Source: Mytilus galloprovincialis
Lineage: Eukaryota > Mollusca > Bivalvia > Mytilida > Mytilidae
Direction of reading: 5' to 3'
DNA length: 64,000 nt
NCBI RefSeq assembly: GCF_965363235.1
Contig: NC_134843.1
Coordinates: forward strand, 52,695,535-52,759,534
In this document: piece after piece, positions 31,425-42,423 of the stretch
How the letters are laid out: each line of letters opens with the position of its first letter
Numbering within the stretch: the first letter of the stretch is position 1
Position numbers and translations under genes: made by a program
Notes under the pieces: generated by a model
What the model was told of the DNA's origin: nothing
The model's input: the letters and a program-made list of their open reading frames with translations, nothing else
Databases searched by the model: none

Positions 31425-31625
31425 CCAACAGTTAGTTTCGGTTATCTAATTTTATGTTGCTTCAACCAAATTGTTTGAAATGCAATACCATAAAACACAG
31501 ATCAAGTGCGAATTTGGGTGGTGTCACTTTTACCGTTTTTTTAGTAATGACTCTTTATAACGTTATATGCAAGCTGGGGCATTATCTGTGTCCAATGGAC
31601 ACGTTCCCCGTTTATTTGGTTAGAT
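31425..31625 (-). repeat. Inverted copy of the 19.55 kb repeat
   Basis: 'taacgttatatgcaagctgg' and 'gtgtccaatggacacgttcc' are the inverse of 19590-19650. The palindrome GTGTCCAATGGACAC is kept. Confidence 0.6.
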
Positions 31626-32499
31626 TCAGTAATTCACAGAAGGTCCGAGTAAAATTATACATTTGAAATATCTACATGGAAATAAAGCAGTTGGATTGTT
31701 TAGCAAGGTGTTTAGAGCTTAAATAGACAGGTTAATAGCTGTAGTGACCGAGCTTGAAGAGAGCATAGAAAACGAACAAAAAGGGGCCAGCAAAGGGTGC
31801 CGAAAAATCTAGATGATGCAGTTGCTGACAAGGCGACCACAGTGTGGCAGTATAAATTGTAATCACAAAAATACTGAATTCCGAGGAAAATTTAAAACAG
31901 AAAGTCCATAATCAAATGACAAAATCAAAAGTATGAGAGACTTGCAGGGGCTGAACATGCAAAGAGGACACCAATCGTTATAAAACTTCATGAAAGTAAA
32001 GTAAGACGCTGATTTGTCATGGGAGTTTTTCTGCTCTTTTCTTCAAAATGAGATTTGTCACTGGATTAGTACTAATGTTAGATAGAAATATACATAAATA
32101 TTACCATCCCCTTTTCACTGCTTTCTTACAAATTAAGCCTACTGTTTGTGTCATATATATATTTGCATGAAAATTATGTATTTAATCAGTATATTCCTTG
32201 GATCTGATACCCAGTAGTTGAATGGTTCAAGATATTTCTTTTTGGTGTATCCATGGCAACAACCTGCATTTTTTACTAATTATATTGCAAGAAGGGGGTA
32301 AAGATGTCACATATTTTCAAAAAAAAATGGCCGAAAATCGAGTTTCAATCCTCTGGAGGTTACCTTTTCTCAAGATGTTTTCATACATCTATCACGAATT
32401 AAAATAGAAATAATTTGTCTTTCTTTTTTTTTTATAATAAAATTGTGTCAAAAAGCGTATGAAAAAAAGTGTTTGTAATATTCGACCGTACGGTAACAT

Positions 32500-32585
32500 A
32501 TAGTTGTGAATTTCTGTGTCATTTGGTGTTCCGAGGAAAGTTGTCTCATTAGCAACTATACCACATCTTCTTATTCTTATACTAC
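32500..32585 (-). repeat. 'aagatgtggtatg' repeat fragment, inverted
   Basis: 'gtgaatttctgtgtcatttg', 'gttgtctcattagcaac', 'ataccacatcttcttatt'. Confidence 0.65.
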
Positions 32586-32779
32586 TATTTCTGGACAATA
32601 CGGACAGTCACACAAAAATAGCCCATTAAACAGCTAAAATATAATATTGATGTTCTTAAAACTAACTTTGAAGGCTTAATTAGTCATGAGCTGTCTAATA
32701 ATGAATTTTAATGCACAATTACTTTCATATTTGAAAAATCCTCTGGGTCCAAAATGCAGAATCTACTTCTCTTCCAAAA

Positions 32780-32960
32780 CACCTGAAATCATCCCAGGTT
32801 TTATTGGGTTTCGTGTTGCTAAGTTTTTAGTTTTCAATGTTGTGTTATAAAGACTTCTGTTTGTCTTTTCGTCGGCTTTCGTTTTTCGCTATGACTGTGT
32901 CGGTTTGACCTTTGAGTTTGATTGTTCCTTTGGTATCTGTGTTCTCTCTTTTGAAATTTT
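32780..32960 (+). mobile_element. Reverse-transcriptase element tail fragment
   Basis: 'tgaaatcatcccaggtttta', 'gggtttcgtgttgctaag', 'tatgactgtgtcggtttgac', 'cctttggtatctgtgtt' match, diverged, the 3' UTR at 9580-9760. Confidence 0.6.
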
Positions 32961-33094
32961 ACATCTCCTTGTAACAGTACAGACGCGGACTGCATATGGA
33001 GGGATTTGTGTACAGTTAAAAATAAAAAGTGACAATATATTTTTGCAGAAGCAAAGTTTTGAGAGTTAATCAGATCTGCACACATTTTTAGAGA

Positions 33095-33500
33095 ATCGTG
33101 TAGCAGTCATATAAACTCGGTAATGGCCGAGTAGAGATCGAAGAGTGGTCAAATGTGGTCGCGTAGAGATCAGGTATTATTCGAGTTGGTCTGGGATGAA
33201 AAATTATAGAAGTCGCAGTGATCATGAAGCGATCGGGCATTGGTCGAGTTAATCTTGACCACATATTGAACAGGTTGTCGTTGATCGGGAATTGGTCGGT
33301 TATTAGTCGAGCAAAGATCGAAATGATCGAGTACTGATCGGTAAACTATTTGTATTCCGACCAAGCTCGATCTTTACACGATCCTTTCCCGATCAATTCG
33401 ACCGCTTCTCGACGAATACTCGATCTCTTCTCGAGTGACTGGCTTCTCGATCCTTACTCGAATGACATGTCAAAAACTCTCGGGTAGAAAGTCAGATCGA
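33095..33500. mobile_element. Second cluster of GATCGAG/TCGACC motifs
   Basis: 'gagtagagatcgaag', 'gatcgggcattggtcgagtt', 'gatcgggaattggtcggtta', 'gatcgagtactgatcgg', then the inverse orientation 'ctcgatctttacacgatcc', 'actcgatctcttctcgag'. This is possibly the other part of the element starting at 30986, since 'gtcgggcattggtcggg' occurs at 31312 and 'gatcgggcattggtcgag' at 33230. Confidence 0.45.
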
Positions 33501-33662
33501 TGACGACCAAGGTAGATACATCTTTTCAGTCAACGTACGCGTGGTCGACGTTTTTGAATTCATCAGTTAGTTCAATCAACTTGTAACGTTTATTTACCTC
33601 AGAGTCCGTGAAAATGCTTACGACCATGCGAGAATGTTCTGGTAAGGTTATTTTTACGTTTA

Positions 33663-34851
33663 TATAATGATGCAAAAATGCGTGATATTTAAAGATAATA
33701 TTTATTAATAAATTACAAATAAAGCGTTGGTGAATAATGGAAGAATTGCACAGAAGTCAAAGAGAATATTTATCCTTTAATTGTAAAATAAAATGACAGA
33801 AGAATATTCGTAAATAAAACAAAGTAAAGAAAGTTTAACTTGTTTATAGAACAATTTCCTAAAAATATAAATGTAAAGTGTTTAATCTTTTAAGCATATT
33901 TGATAAAATTGTCTAAAAAATGTCCCCGAGCTAATTGATAAATATGTCAGCTTCGAAGGCATAAAGATAATTGTATATACTTTTGAAATTAATAGACTTG
34001 AACAATTAAGATTAAGTATTTCTGCCCTTATCCGATATAGTCCATTGTTTATTAAAAGAGATCAAAGAAAGCTATTGTGTTGAGTAACAAAATATTACGT
34101 GTCAAATTAAGCCCAGTATTCTATATAAAGTCGTGCAAAACTATTTGGTTCACTAGACTGTGTGAACCAGAATAAAATGTAGTTAGCAGACTGGATTGTA
34201 TTTTATAGGTTAGTAAATATGTAAATTTGTTTAATAGTTTGTTTCATAAATTTAGAGGAAACGAGTTTAAAAGTATGAAAAGATGTTTCCCAGTAAAGTA
34301 ATTTTAATCACATTCGCATGTAAAATCGTGATATAGATTAAATAAATAATAGGCAAAGTTTGGAAATATTAATGTAAATGATTTGAATAAAAGGTTCTTA
34401 ACTTATAAAAAAAAAGGAATTAACTTATTCGTATAGATAACTTTTGAAAATACAATTCTTAATTTGATACTTGATTAAATATTAAAAGTAAACGAATCAA
34501 GGGGAGATAACAGATGACACGACTGTTCATTTATGGCGCGTATACTATTGTCGGGTTTTGTATTATTGTTCGATTGATATCGCGAAATATTTGATGTATA
34601 ACTATGATGATAAAGTAATGTAATCTTTATTGTAACTATTGTAAATATATGACTAGACTGTGTGAACCAGAATAAAATGTAGTTAGCAGACTGGATTGTA
34701 TTTTATAGGTCCCGTTGTCATGCCGAGTCCAAGCTAGTTCCCAAATAATGTAACATCAATGTGAGCAGTTCCCCGCAAAAAGAATTGATAAAACCATGAG
34801 AGAGAGACCACAACACGAGTTACAAAGGCGGGACCAAGTTCCCGCATAATA
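33663..34851 (+). repeat. 5' LTR of the gypsy element
   Basis: 1189 bp. Contains a direct repeat of about 57 bp ('agactgtgtgaaccagaata' onward) at 34153-34209 and again at 34654-34710. It carries the element's promoter region; no TATA box is obvious. Confidence 0.92.
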
Positions 34852-35011
34852 TATTTTGGTGGAGGCGAAGTGGTAAAATCATCGGTACCTACAACAATGA
34901 ACAACATGTAAAGATGGACTTCGGCACAGTTCGACAAATTACAACTTGCAGTCAACTGATGGACAACTAAAGAAAAAGAACAGGACAACATAATAATATA
35001 AAGAGAACATC
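34852..35011 (+). other. Gypsy leader between 5' LTR and Gag-Pol
   Basis: Starts 'tattttggtggaggcgaagt', where the primer-binding site should lie. I could not assign it to a tRNA with confidence. The ATG at 35012 is preceded by 'gagaacatc'. Confidence 0.6.
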
Positions 35012-38000
35012 ATGACTGAACCACATGGTAAGGTACATTTTAATTATTCCAACATAATAACACCTCCTATGTACAATGGTTCGGGTAACCCGTCAAATTG
35101 GTTACTATACTTTAGAAAATGGATCAAAATTAATTCAATATTAAATGAAAATGCTTGTCATTACTTGCCGTTTTATTTGAAAGAATCAGCTAAAGTTTGG
35201 TTTGATGGTTTAAATGAAAATATTCAAAATAGTACAGAAAATTTAGAAATAGGTTTAGTTGAACGTTTTTCAAAAGATGAAGACGATATTGAATTAGATG
35301 TAAACCAAAAGGAAAATGAATCTGTTCTAGAATTTTTCGACAGACTAAGAATAATTGCAAAGGATTTAGAAATACCTGAAAATTTGGAATTCATCATGGG
35401 TAAAAAGGGATTACTACCTAAATTAAATACTAGTATAATTTTGAATAACCCGAAAAATCTAAATGAATTAAAGCAAGCGGCAAAAATAGCTGAAAAATGT
35501 GCTAACGTACGTAAAACAATAAAAGATTCTGATTGTTCAAATTTATATGTAATAAAGCAAAATAAAGATCTAGATGAAATAACTGAGAAAATAGAAACAT
35601 TAAATTCAAAAATAAAAGAGCATATGCCACAGATGCGTGAGTATAGAAATAACAAAGTCAATATGATAACAAAGCAAAATCATGTATGTAAATATTGTGG
35701 TATGTCATATTACCATAAAAACCATAAATGTAAAGCAAGAAACAAGGAATGCTTTAATTGTAAAAAGGTAGGACATTTAGCAAGAGTTTGTTTCACTAAA
35801 TCTTATAGAAATGTGGTAAAAACTAAAAGCTTTAAAAGTAGACAGAAACCACACAAGAAGAAGAAGAGAGAAAACATTTATATAAATTTAATGACTAATA
35901 TTGAAGGAAACAATGTAAATGTTGATATATTAGGAATTAAAACAAAAGGATTGATTGATACAGGAGCTGCTGTATCCTGTATTTCAAGTTATTTATTCAA
36001 TAAATTAGATAAAACTAAAATTAAAATAAACTTGTCAAGGATAAACAATGTGTATGGTGTAGGCGGTGAAGGAATTTCTGTTAAAGGACAAGTAAAGCTT
36101 CCACTTAAATTTGATAAAGAGCCAGTTGTTTACCAGAATTTCTACATAATTGATCAAATTCAACACTCTTTAATAATTGGAAATGACTTTTTGGAATATA
36201 ATAAAGCTAACATTGATTATCCTACTAAAACTTTAAACTTGTATGATGGAATTGCACAGATCGCACTCATAAGTACTAGACAAAATGAAGCTAAAACTCT
36301 AAAACACATTGAGCTTCCAGCTAGGAAAATAAGCATTATTCCTGTTAAAATTCCTAAACAATATATAGGGAAGCAAATAATACTTGAACCTAGTCAGTCT
36401 TTGCAAAATAAAAGCATTGTTGGTGCTTCTTGTCTTGTGTCGTCTTCAACCCAACAAGCAGTAATGCAAGTCATAAACCCAAATGAAGATAAAGTGGTGT
36501 TAAACAAAAATGAAATTGTTGCTTTAATATCAGAAATACAACCTAACTCTGTTCAAAATTGGTCTGATAAAACTGAAAAATTTCATATAAATAACATTGA
36601 AAAGGGTCATAAAAAGCAAAAACAAAATTTGAACATTGATCTCTCTGAAGCAGACTTAACAAATGATCAAAAGGAAAAATTAAGAAAATTTGTTGATAAA
36701 AATAGGAATGTGTTTGCAACAGATTTGTCTGAAATTGGCATGACAGATGTACACTTTCATGAAATTGACACAGGGAACAACCCTCCTGTAAGTTTACCCC
36801 CACATAGAGCTGCACCCAATATTAGAACAGAGATTGAAAGACAAGTTGAAGAGATGTTGAAGTACAAAATTATTGAGCCTTCTAATTCTATTTGGCATAG
36901 CCCCGTTTGTCTCACTCGTAAGAAAGACAACAGTTGGCGATTTTGCGTTGATTATAGAAGGGTCAATGCTTTTACTACCCCGATGCATGCTACGCTTGGA
37001 AACATGCATGATGTCTTTGATACTATGGGAGAAATGCAACCACAGATATTTAGTTCTATTGATTTATCTTCATCTTTTTGGCAGGTGCCTTTGCACCCAA
37101 ATTCTAAACAAAAAGCAGCGTTTGTAACTCATTCTGGAATCTATGAATGGAATAGAATGCCGTATGGTCTACGTAATAGCAGTATAGCTTTTTCTCAGGT
37201 CATGTCACAAATATTAAGAGGATTGCACTGGAAGTATGTACTTGCATATATTGATGATATTTTGATTTTCAGTAAAACCTTTGAAGAGCATCTACTACAT
37301 CTTGAAGAGGTTTTTGCTAGATTACGAAAAGCAAATTTTACTCTTAAGCCACAAAAATGTCACTTTGCTGTTAAGAAAGTCAATTATCTAGGTCACATTA
37401 TTTCAAAAGACGGTGTCAAGGTAGATGATTCTAAAATTACTATAGTGAAAAACAATCCGAGGCCTAAAAATCAGACCGAGGTCAGACAGTTCTTAGGTCT
37501 GTGTAATTACTATAGACGCTTTGTCAAGGACCATGCTAAAATCACAGTTCCCTTGAATAATCTTTTACAAAAAGACAAAGAATATGTTTGGACTGATAAA
37601 TGTCAAACTTCATTTGAAAATCTTAAACAAGCTTTGACAACTGCCCCTGTTTTGTCGTACCCAGATATGTCAAAACCATTTATTTTGACTTGTGACGCAT
37701 CAGGCTCAGCCATTGGCTACATTTTAGGTCAATTAGATGAAAATGGTAAAGAAAGAGTGATATCATACAGTGGTCGTGCTTTGAGAAATAATGAATTAAA
37801 CTGGACTATTACTGAAAAAGAATGCTTAGCAGTTCTTGAAGGTATCACTAAAAACAAAGTTTATTTGTCTCATGCTAGATTCAAAGTATATACTGATCAT
37901 CAAGCTTTAGTTTGGTTACACAAATCAAAAGATACAAACTCACGTCTAGGTAGATGGGCTCTTGAATTGCAAAATTACGATTTTGAAATTATTTATAAAG

Positions 38001-39892
38001 AAGGTAAAAAGAATACAAATGCGGATGCTTTGTCAAGAATTCCATATAAAGAAATTGAAGATGAAATACATCCAAAATTGTCTGTAAATAGTTTATTGGA
38101 AAATAAAACTAAAACTGAAATTAAGTTCGAGTATGCAAATGAACAGCCAATAATTGCAGCTATTGAAAATAATGAGGTTGATTTGAATGATGTATCAGAT
38201 ATTTCAAAATTGCAAAGAGAATGTGATCAGTTGATCCCATTGATAAAATACCTTGAAACGGGCGAGTTGCCCGAAAATCAAAAAGAGGCTCGCAACATAT
38301 GTTATGAACGAGACCACTATAGACTAAGTCAATCAGGTGAGTTAATTCATTTACATAGGTCAAGAACAAAAGGGATACCTAAAGCTGAAAGCATGATTGA
38401 ACAATTGGTTTTACCGAAATGTCTAAGACAAGATGCTTTGTTAGCATATCATGATCACAATGGTCATACAGGCATCAAACGCACATACGCTGGTATACAT
38501 CTTAAATATTATTGGTCAGGTATGTATCAAGAGGTTTATAATTATGTGACGTCATGTGATAAATGTCAAAGGTCAAAACAACCAACACACCATCGTCCGG
38601 CACCATTACTTCCTCTTCCTATTGAAGACACTTTGTCTAGATGGCACATGGACATTCTTACATGTCTACCCAAAACAAAAGACGGATATCAACACTTATT
38701 GTTAGTAGTCGATAGTTTTTCTCGATGGCCCGAATGTTTCCCTCTTAAGACTCAAGAAGCTACCGAAATAGCTGAAGTATTATACAATGAGGTGTTTTCT
38801 AGATTTGGTGCGCCAAGAGCAATTGTATCTGACAGAGGAGCTAATTTTTGTAGTAAACTTATTCAGGCTCTATGTGAACTATTTGAAGTTCATAGGTATC
38901 ATACTAGTTCGTACCATCCACAAACCAATTCAACATGTGAACGAATGAATCGAACGATCGCACAAACTTTACGTACATTAGTGGCTAAAGATCAGTCAAA
39001 TTGGCATAAGTTAATCCCTAGCGTTATGATGGCTTTACGTATGTCTACTAATACTGAATCAACTGGTTATTCTCCATTTCAAATGTTGTTTGGTAAAGAA
39101 ATGAACTTGCCATTTGATATTTCTGTTCAACCTAAAGATGGTATGAGCAAAACTGCTAAGAATCATCTCGAAACCCTTATTGATAGATTAAAAATTGTAA
39201 AAGATATAGCGAAAACTTCAGTGGAAAATTCACAAGAGAAAACTAAAAATAGGTATGATAAGAAAGCCGAAGCACCGAAATTTAGAGTTGGAAATTATGT
39301 TATGTTGCAATCTATGAAAGTACCAAAAGGTTTATCACCCAAATTACACCCAAAGTGGGATGGTCCATTTTATGTTATTAATGTTGGACAAAATAATACA
39401 TGTAAGTTAAGACGATGTTCAGATCATAAGTTGATTAAGTCTAGAATACACACAAATAGAATGAAACCGTATATTGACCCAAGAGATCATAGAACTATTC
39501 CTGATATTCAAAGAAATGTTGCTCAAAATAATAGAGATAGAGTAGATGATATAGATGATGTCCAAAATGACAATATAGATAGTTCACAAAATGATGATGA
39601 ACAAATGCAACAAAATGATGCACATATACAACAAAATGATGCATTGTTGCAACAAAATGACGAGACCAATGATGAAGATAATGACTTCATAGCAGAAAAA
39701 TTACTTGCCAAAAAGCGTAGACAAGGCAAAAACTATTATAAGGTCAAATGGGTAGGTTATAAAAAGACTACTTGGGAACCTGAAGAAAACATAGGCGAAG
39801 GTCTATTGGTTGAATTTTACACAAAGTTTACAAAATCAGGCACGAAGAGAAAAAGGCCAGCTAGTTTACTAGTAAAACAAACAAATCCATAA
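35012..39892 (+). CDS. Gag-Pol polyprotein of chromodomain Ty3/gypsy element
   Basis: 1626 aa in a single frame. Gag-like N-terminus, then a CCHC zinc knuckle (CFNCKKVGHLARVC from about 247) that binds RNA. Aspartic protease DTGAAVS at 316. Reverse transcriptase with IDLSSSFWQVPL and active site YIDD at 746. RNase H starting TCDASGSAIG with Asp 895 and TDHQALVWL. Integrase with an HHCC zinc finger from about 1147 (HDHNGH, CDKCQ) and the catalytic triad D1214, D1274, E1310 (35 residues between the last two). After a Gln/Asn/Asp-rich linker with repeated QQND words, a chromodomain fills about 1558-1610 (YYKVKWVGYKKTTWEP), which in other such elements directs integration to methylated-histone chromatin. 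Gag and Pol share one frame, so no frameshift is needed. No envelope gene follows. Confidence 0.95.
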   Translation: MTEPHGKVHFNYSNIITPPMYNGSGNPSNWLLYFRKWIKINSILNENACHYLPFYLKESAKVWFDGLNENIQNSTENLEIGLVERFSKDEDDIELDVNQKENESVLEFFDRLRIIAKDLEIPENLEFIMGKKGLLPKLNTSIILNNPKNLNELKQAAKIAEKCANVRKTIKDSDCSNLYVIKQNKDLDEITEKIETLNSKIKEHMPQMREYRNNKVNMITKQNHVCKYCGMSYYHKNHKCKARNKECFNCKKVGHLARVCFTKSYRNVVKTKSFKSRQKPHKKKKRENIYINLMTNIEGNNVNVDILGIKTKGLIDTGAAVSCISSYLFNKLDKTKIKINLSRINNVYGVGGEGISVKGQVKLPLKFDKEPVVYQNFYIIDQIQHSLIIGNDFLEYNKANIDYPTKTLNLYDGIAQIALISTRQNEAKTLKHIELPARKISIIPVKIPKQYIGKQIILEPSQSLQNKSIVGASCLVSSSTQQAVMQVINPNEDKVVLNKNEIVALISEIQPNSVQNWSDKTEKFHINNIEKGHKKQKQNLNIDLSEADLTNDQKEKLRKFVDKNRNVFATDLSEIGMTDVHFHEIDTGNNPPVSLPPHRAAPNIRTEIERQVEEMLKYKIIEPSNSIWHSPVCLTRKKDNSWRFCVDYRRVNAFTTPMHATLGNMHDVFDTMGEMQPQIFSSIDLSSSFWQVPLHPNSKQKAAFVTHSGIYEWNRMPYGLRNSSIAFSQVMSQILRGLHWKYVLAYIDDILIFSKTFEEHLLHLEEVFARLRKANFTLKPQKCHFAVKKVNYLGHIISKDGVKVDDSKITIVKNNPRPKNQTEVRQFLGLCNYYRRFVKDHAKITVPLNNLLQKDKEYVWTDKCQTSFENLKQALTTAPVLSYPDMSKPFILTCDASGSAIGYILGQLDENGKERVISYSGRALRNNELNWTITEKECLAVLEGITKNKVYLSHARFKVYTDHQALVWLHKSKDTNSRLGRWALELQNYDFEIIYKEGKKNTNADALSRIPYKEIEDEIHPKLSVNSLLENKTKTEIKFEYANEQPIIAAIENNEVDLNDVSDISKLQRECDQLIPLIKYLETGELPENQKEARNICYERDHYRLSQSGELIHLHRSRTKGIPKAESMIEQLVLPKCLRQDALLAYHDHNGHTGIKRTYAGIHLKYYWSGMYQEVYNYVTSCDKCQRSKQPTHHRPAPLLPLPIEDTLSRWHMDILTCLPKTKDGYQHLLLVVDSFSRWPECFPLKTQEATEIAEVLYNEVFSRFGAPRAIVSDRGANFCSKLIQALCELFEVHRYHTSSYHPQTNSTCERMNRTIAQTLRTLVAKDQSNWHKLIPSVMMALRMSTNTESTGYSPFQMLFGKEMNLPFDISVQPKDGMSKTAKNHLETLIDRLKIVKDIAKTSVENSQEKTKNRYDKKAEAPKFRVGNYVMLQSMKVPKGLSPKLHPKWDGPFYVINVGQNNTCKLRRCSDHKLIKSRIHTNRMKPYIDPRDHRTIPDIQRNVAQNNRDRVDDIDDVQNDNIDSSQNDDEQMQQNDAHIQQNDALLQQNDETNDEDNDFIAEKLLAKKRRQGKNYYKVKWVGYKKTTWEPEENIGEGLLVEFYTKFTKSGTKRKRPASLLVKQTNP

Positions 39893-41235
39893 AGAAATAT
39901 TGAATGTTATGAAACAAATGTAGTGTTTAAATGAATTTATAAGTCTTAGTATCTGTCGGATTCAAGCTACCAATAATGCAATTTAGCTTTCTTAAGTGAC
40001 CAAGTAACATCACAAACTATTAGTATACTAACAATTTAGGCCACTGATATTGAATTAGGCCAAGTATGAACCATAAGAATTTTTACTACTATCTTAGTAG
40101 TATTTAGAATTAGTGCTCAGCTGTTTCATGACCAGCTACCGTGATTCATCTTGACTAGTTCGACTTCAACTTCAAAAATGCATATTTATAAAACCTAGGT
40201 TGGTCGCATACTTTAGAACAATAAGCTGTTTTGTGGTAAACTTGCACTCCAAAGTACAGATAATTTAAATATGATAGAAATGAGAAAAGAAAATAATTAG
40301 CTTAAGAGATATAATGAGATATAAGGAGTATTAAAATACTGGAAATAAAAATATTGTAAAAAAGTAGCTAAAAGTTACAAATAGTTGAGCTGCCACCTGC
40401 AAGACAAGATAAGAGCTAATTTACGAAATCGATTATGACAAATATGTGTGAAATAAATTTTGTGTTCACTTGAATATTGTAAAAAAAAAACGTTATTGCA
40501 TAGCAAAAAAAAAAAACCGAATTTGTGGTGTACCGTGTAAGCTTACTAATTATTTGAATTTGCTCAAGCCTTTAGACGTAGCTGCACTCGCAACTATTAT
40601 TTGAGTCAAATAGGCCAAAACTTGTAAAAGTATCTACATATTTAATTGTTTTAATTGCGCGACCTTGTTACCTCTTAATACAACCAAAGTATATAGATAT
40701 CTTGATTTACAAATAAAACTCTATAAAAAACATTGTAAATGATAAAAAAAAAAATGTTGTTCAAATTGTTTTAAGTTCTATGATGTACATAAATTGTTTT
40801 ATTACTAAATATTTTTTTTATTATGTATGCATAAGCTAACTATTTCTATTGTCGTTTCATATTCCTGAGTATCCTGCATGGTAACTGGTCCGGGACTACA
40901 GCCCCGAAAAATTAATCAGCTTAGATAAAAACTAGAAGCATTTAAAGAGGAATATAGATACATAGTGACTGTAATATAACCTCAAATTTTACATACTCTG
41001 TGAAAATTGACAGAAATAGAAAAACTGTGTAAAATAGAGTATATAGACCGATTAGTTTCAAATCAGTGGATTTATTCGAGACGGAGCAGACAGCCGGCTT
41101 ATCAAGACGACAAAATAACCAGGAAACTTTGAACTATTATTGATATTATGTGTTATCTCATGTCAAACCACATATTGTTCTACTAAAAAATCATTATTAA
41201 TTTTTAGGGACAAAAATTTTGAAACAAAGGGGTAA
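39893..41235 (+). other. Gypsy 3' untranslated region
   Basis: 1.34 kb without an open frame of note, so no env-like gene. AT-rich with A runs near 40480 and 40745. It ends in the polypurine tract before 41233. Confidence 0.8.
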
Positions 41236-42418
41236 TATAATGATGCAAAAATGCGTGATATTTAAAGATAATATTTATTAATAAATTACAAATAAAGCGT
41301 TGGTGAATAATGGAAGAATTGCACAGAAGTCAAAGAGAATATTTATCCTTTAATTGTAAAATAAAATGACAGAAGAATATTCGTAAATAAAACAAAGTAA
41401 AGAAAGTTTAACTTGTTTATAGAACAATTTCCTAAAAGTATAAATGTAAAGTGTTTAATCTTTTAAGCATATTTGATAAAATTGTCTAAAAAATGTCCCC
41501 GAGCTAATTGATAAATATGTCAGCTTCGAAGGCATAAAGATAATTGTATATACTTTTGAAATTAATAGACTTGAACAATTAAGATTAAGTATTTCTGCCC
41601 TTATCCGATATAGTCCATTGTTTATTAAAAGAGATCAAAGAAAGCTATTGTGTTGAGTAACAAAATATTACGTGTCAAATTAAGCCCAGTATTCTATATA
41701 AAGTCGTGCAAAACTATTTGGTTCACTAGACTGTGTGAACCAGAATAAAATGTAGTTAGCAGACTGGATTGTATTTTATAGGTTAGTAAATATGTAAATT
41801 TGTTTAATAGTTTGTTTCATAAATTTAGAGGAAACGAGTTTAAAAGTATGAAAAGATGTTTCCCAGTAAAGTAATTTTAATCACATTCGCATGTAAAATC
41901 GTGATATAGATTAAATAAATAATAGGCAAAGTTTGGAAATATTAATGTAAATGATTTGAATAAAAGGTTCTTAACTTATAAAAAAAAGGAATTAACTTAT
42001 TCGTATAGATAACTTTTGAAAATACAATTCTTAATTTGATACTTGATTAAATATTAAAAGTAAACGAATCAAGGGGAGATAACAGATGACACGACTGTTC
42101 ATTTATGGCGCGTATACTATTGTCGGGTTTTGTATTATTGTTCGATTGATATCGCGAAATATTTGATGTATAACTATGATGATGAAGTAATGTAATCTTT
42201 ATTGTAACTATTGTAAATATATGACTGTGTGAACCAGAATAAAATGTAGTTAGCAGACTGGATTGTATTTTATAGGTCCCGTTGTCATGCCGAGTCCAAG
42301 CTAGTTCCCAAATAATGTAACATCAATGTGAGCAGTTCCCCGCAAAAAGAATTGATAAAACCATGAGAGAGAGACCACAACACGAGTTACAAAGACGGGA
42401 CCAAGTTCCCGCATAATA
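41236..42418 (+). repeat. 3' LTR of the gypsy element
   Basis: 1183 bp. Compared with the 5' LTR it lacks one A in a run near 41987 and five bases at the second 57-bp repeat ('tatgactgtgtg' instead of 'tatgactagactgtg'). These account for the full 6-bp length difference. Confidence 0.92.
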
Positions 42419-42423
42419 TTTAT

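Larger units (their letters stand above)
33663..42418 (+). mobile_element. Complete Ty3/gypsy LTR retrotransposon with chromodomain
   Basis: 8.76 kb element: 5' LTR 33663-34851, Gag-Pol 35012-39892, non-coding 39893-41235, 3' LTR 41236-42418. TTTA (or TTTAT) directly flanks both sides (33659 and 42419), as expected from integration. LTRs begin TATAATG and end CATAATA. A purine tract ('gaaacaaagggg', 41221-41232) precedes the 3' LTR and would prime plus-strand synthesis. The LTRs differ at about three substitutions and two small indels by eye, so the insertion is recent. The uninterrupted Gag-Pol frame suggests the copy may still be competent. Confidence 0.95.

Noticed and set aside
35224..35661. 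145-codon antisense frame inside the gypsy gag region
   Set aside because: Antisense shadow of the sense Gag-Pol frame; no domain.
39893..41235. Envelope gene after pol
   Set aside because: No open frame of useful length and no membrane-anchor pattern, so the element is a retrotransposon without env.
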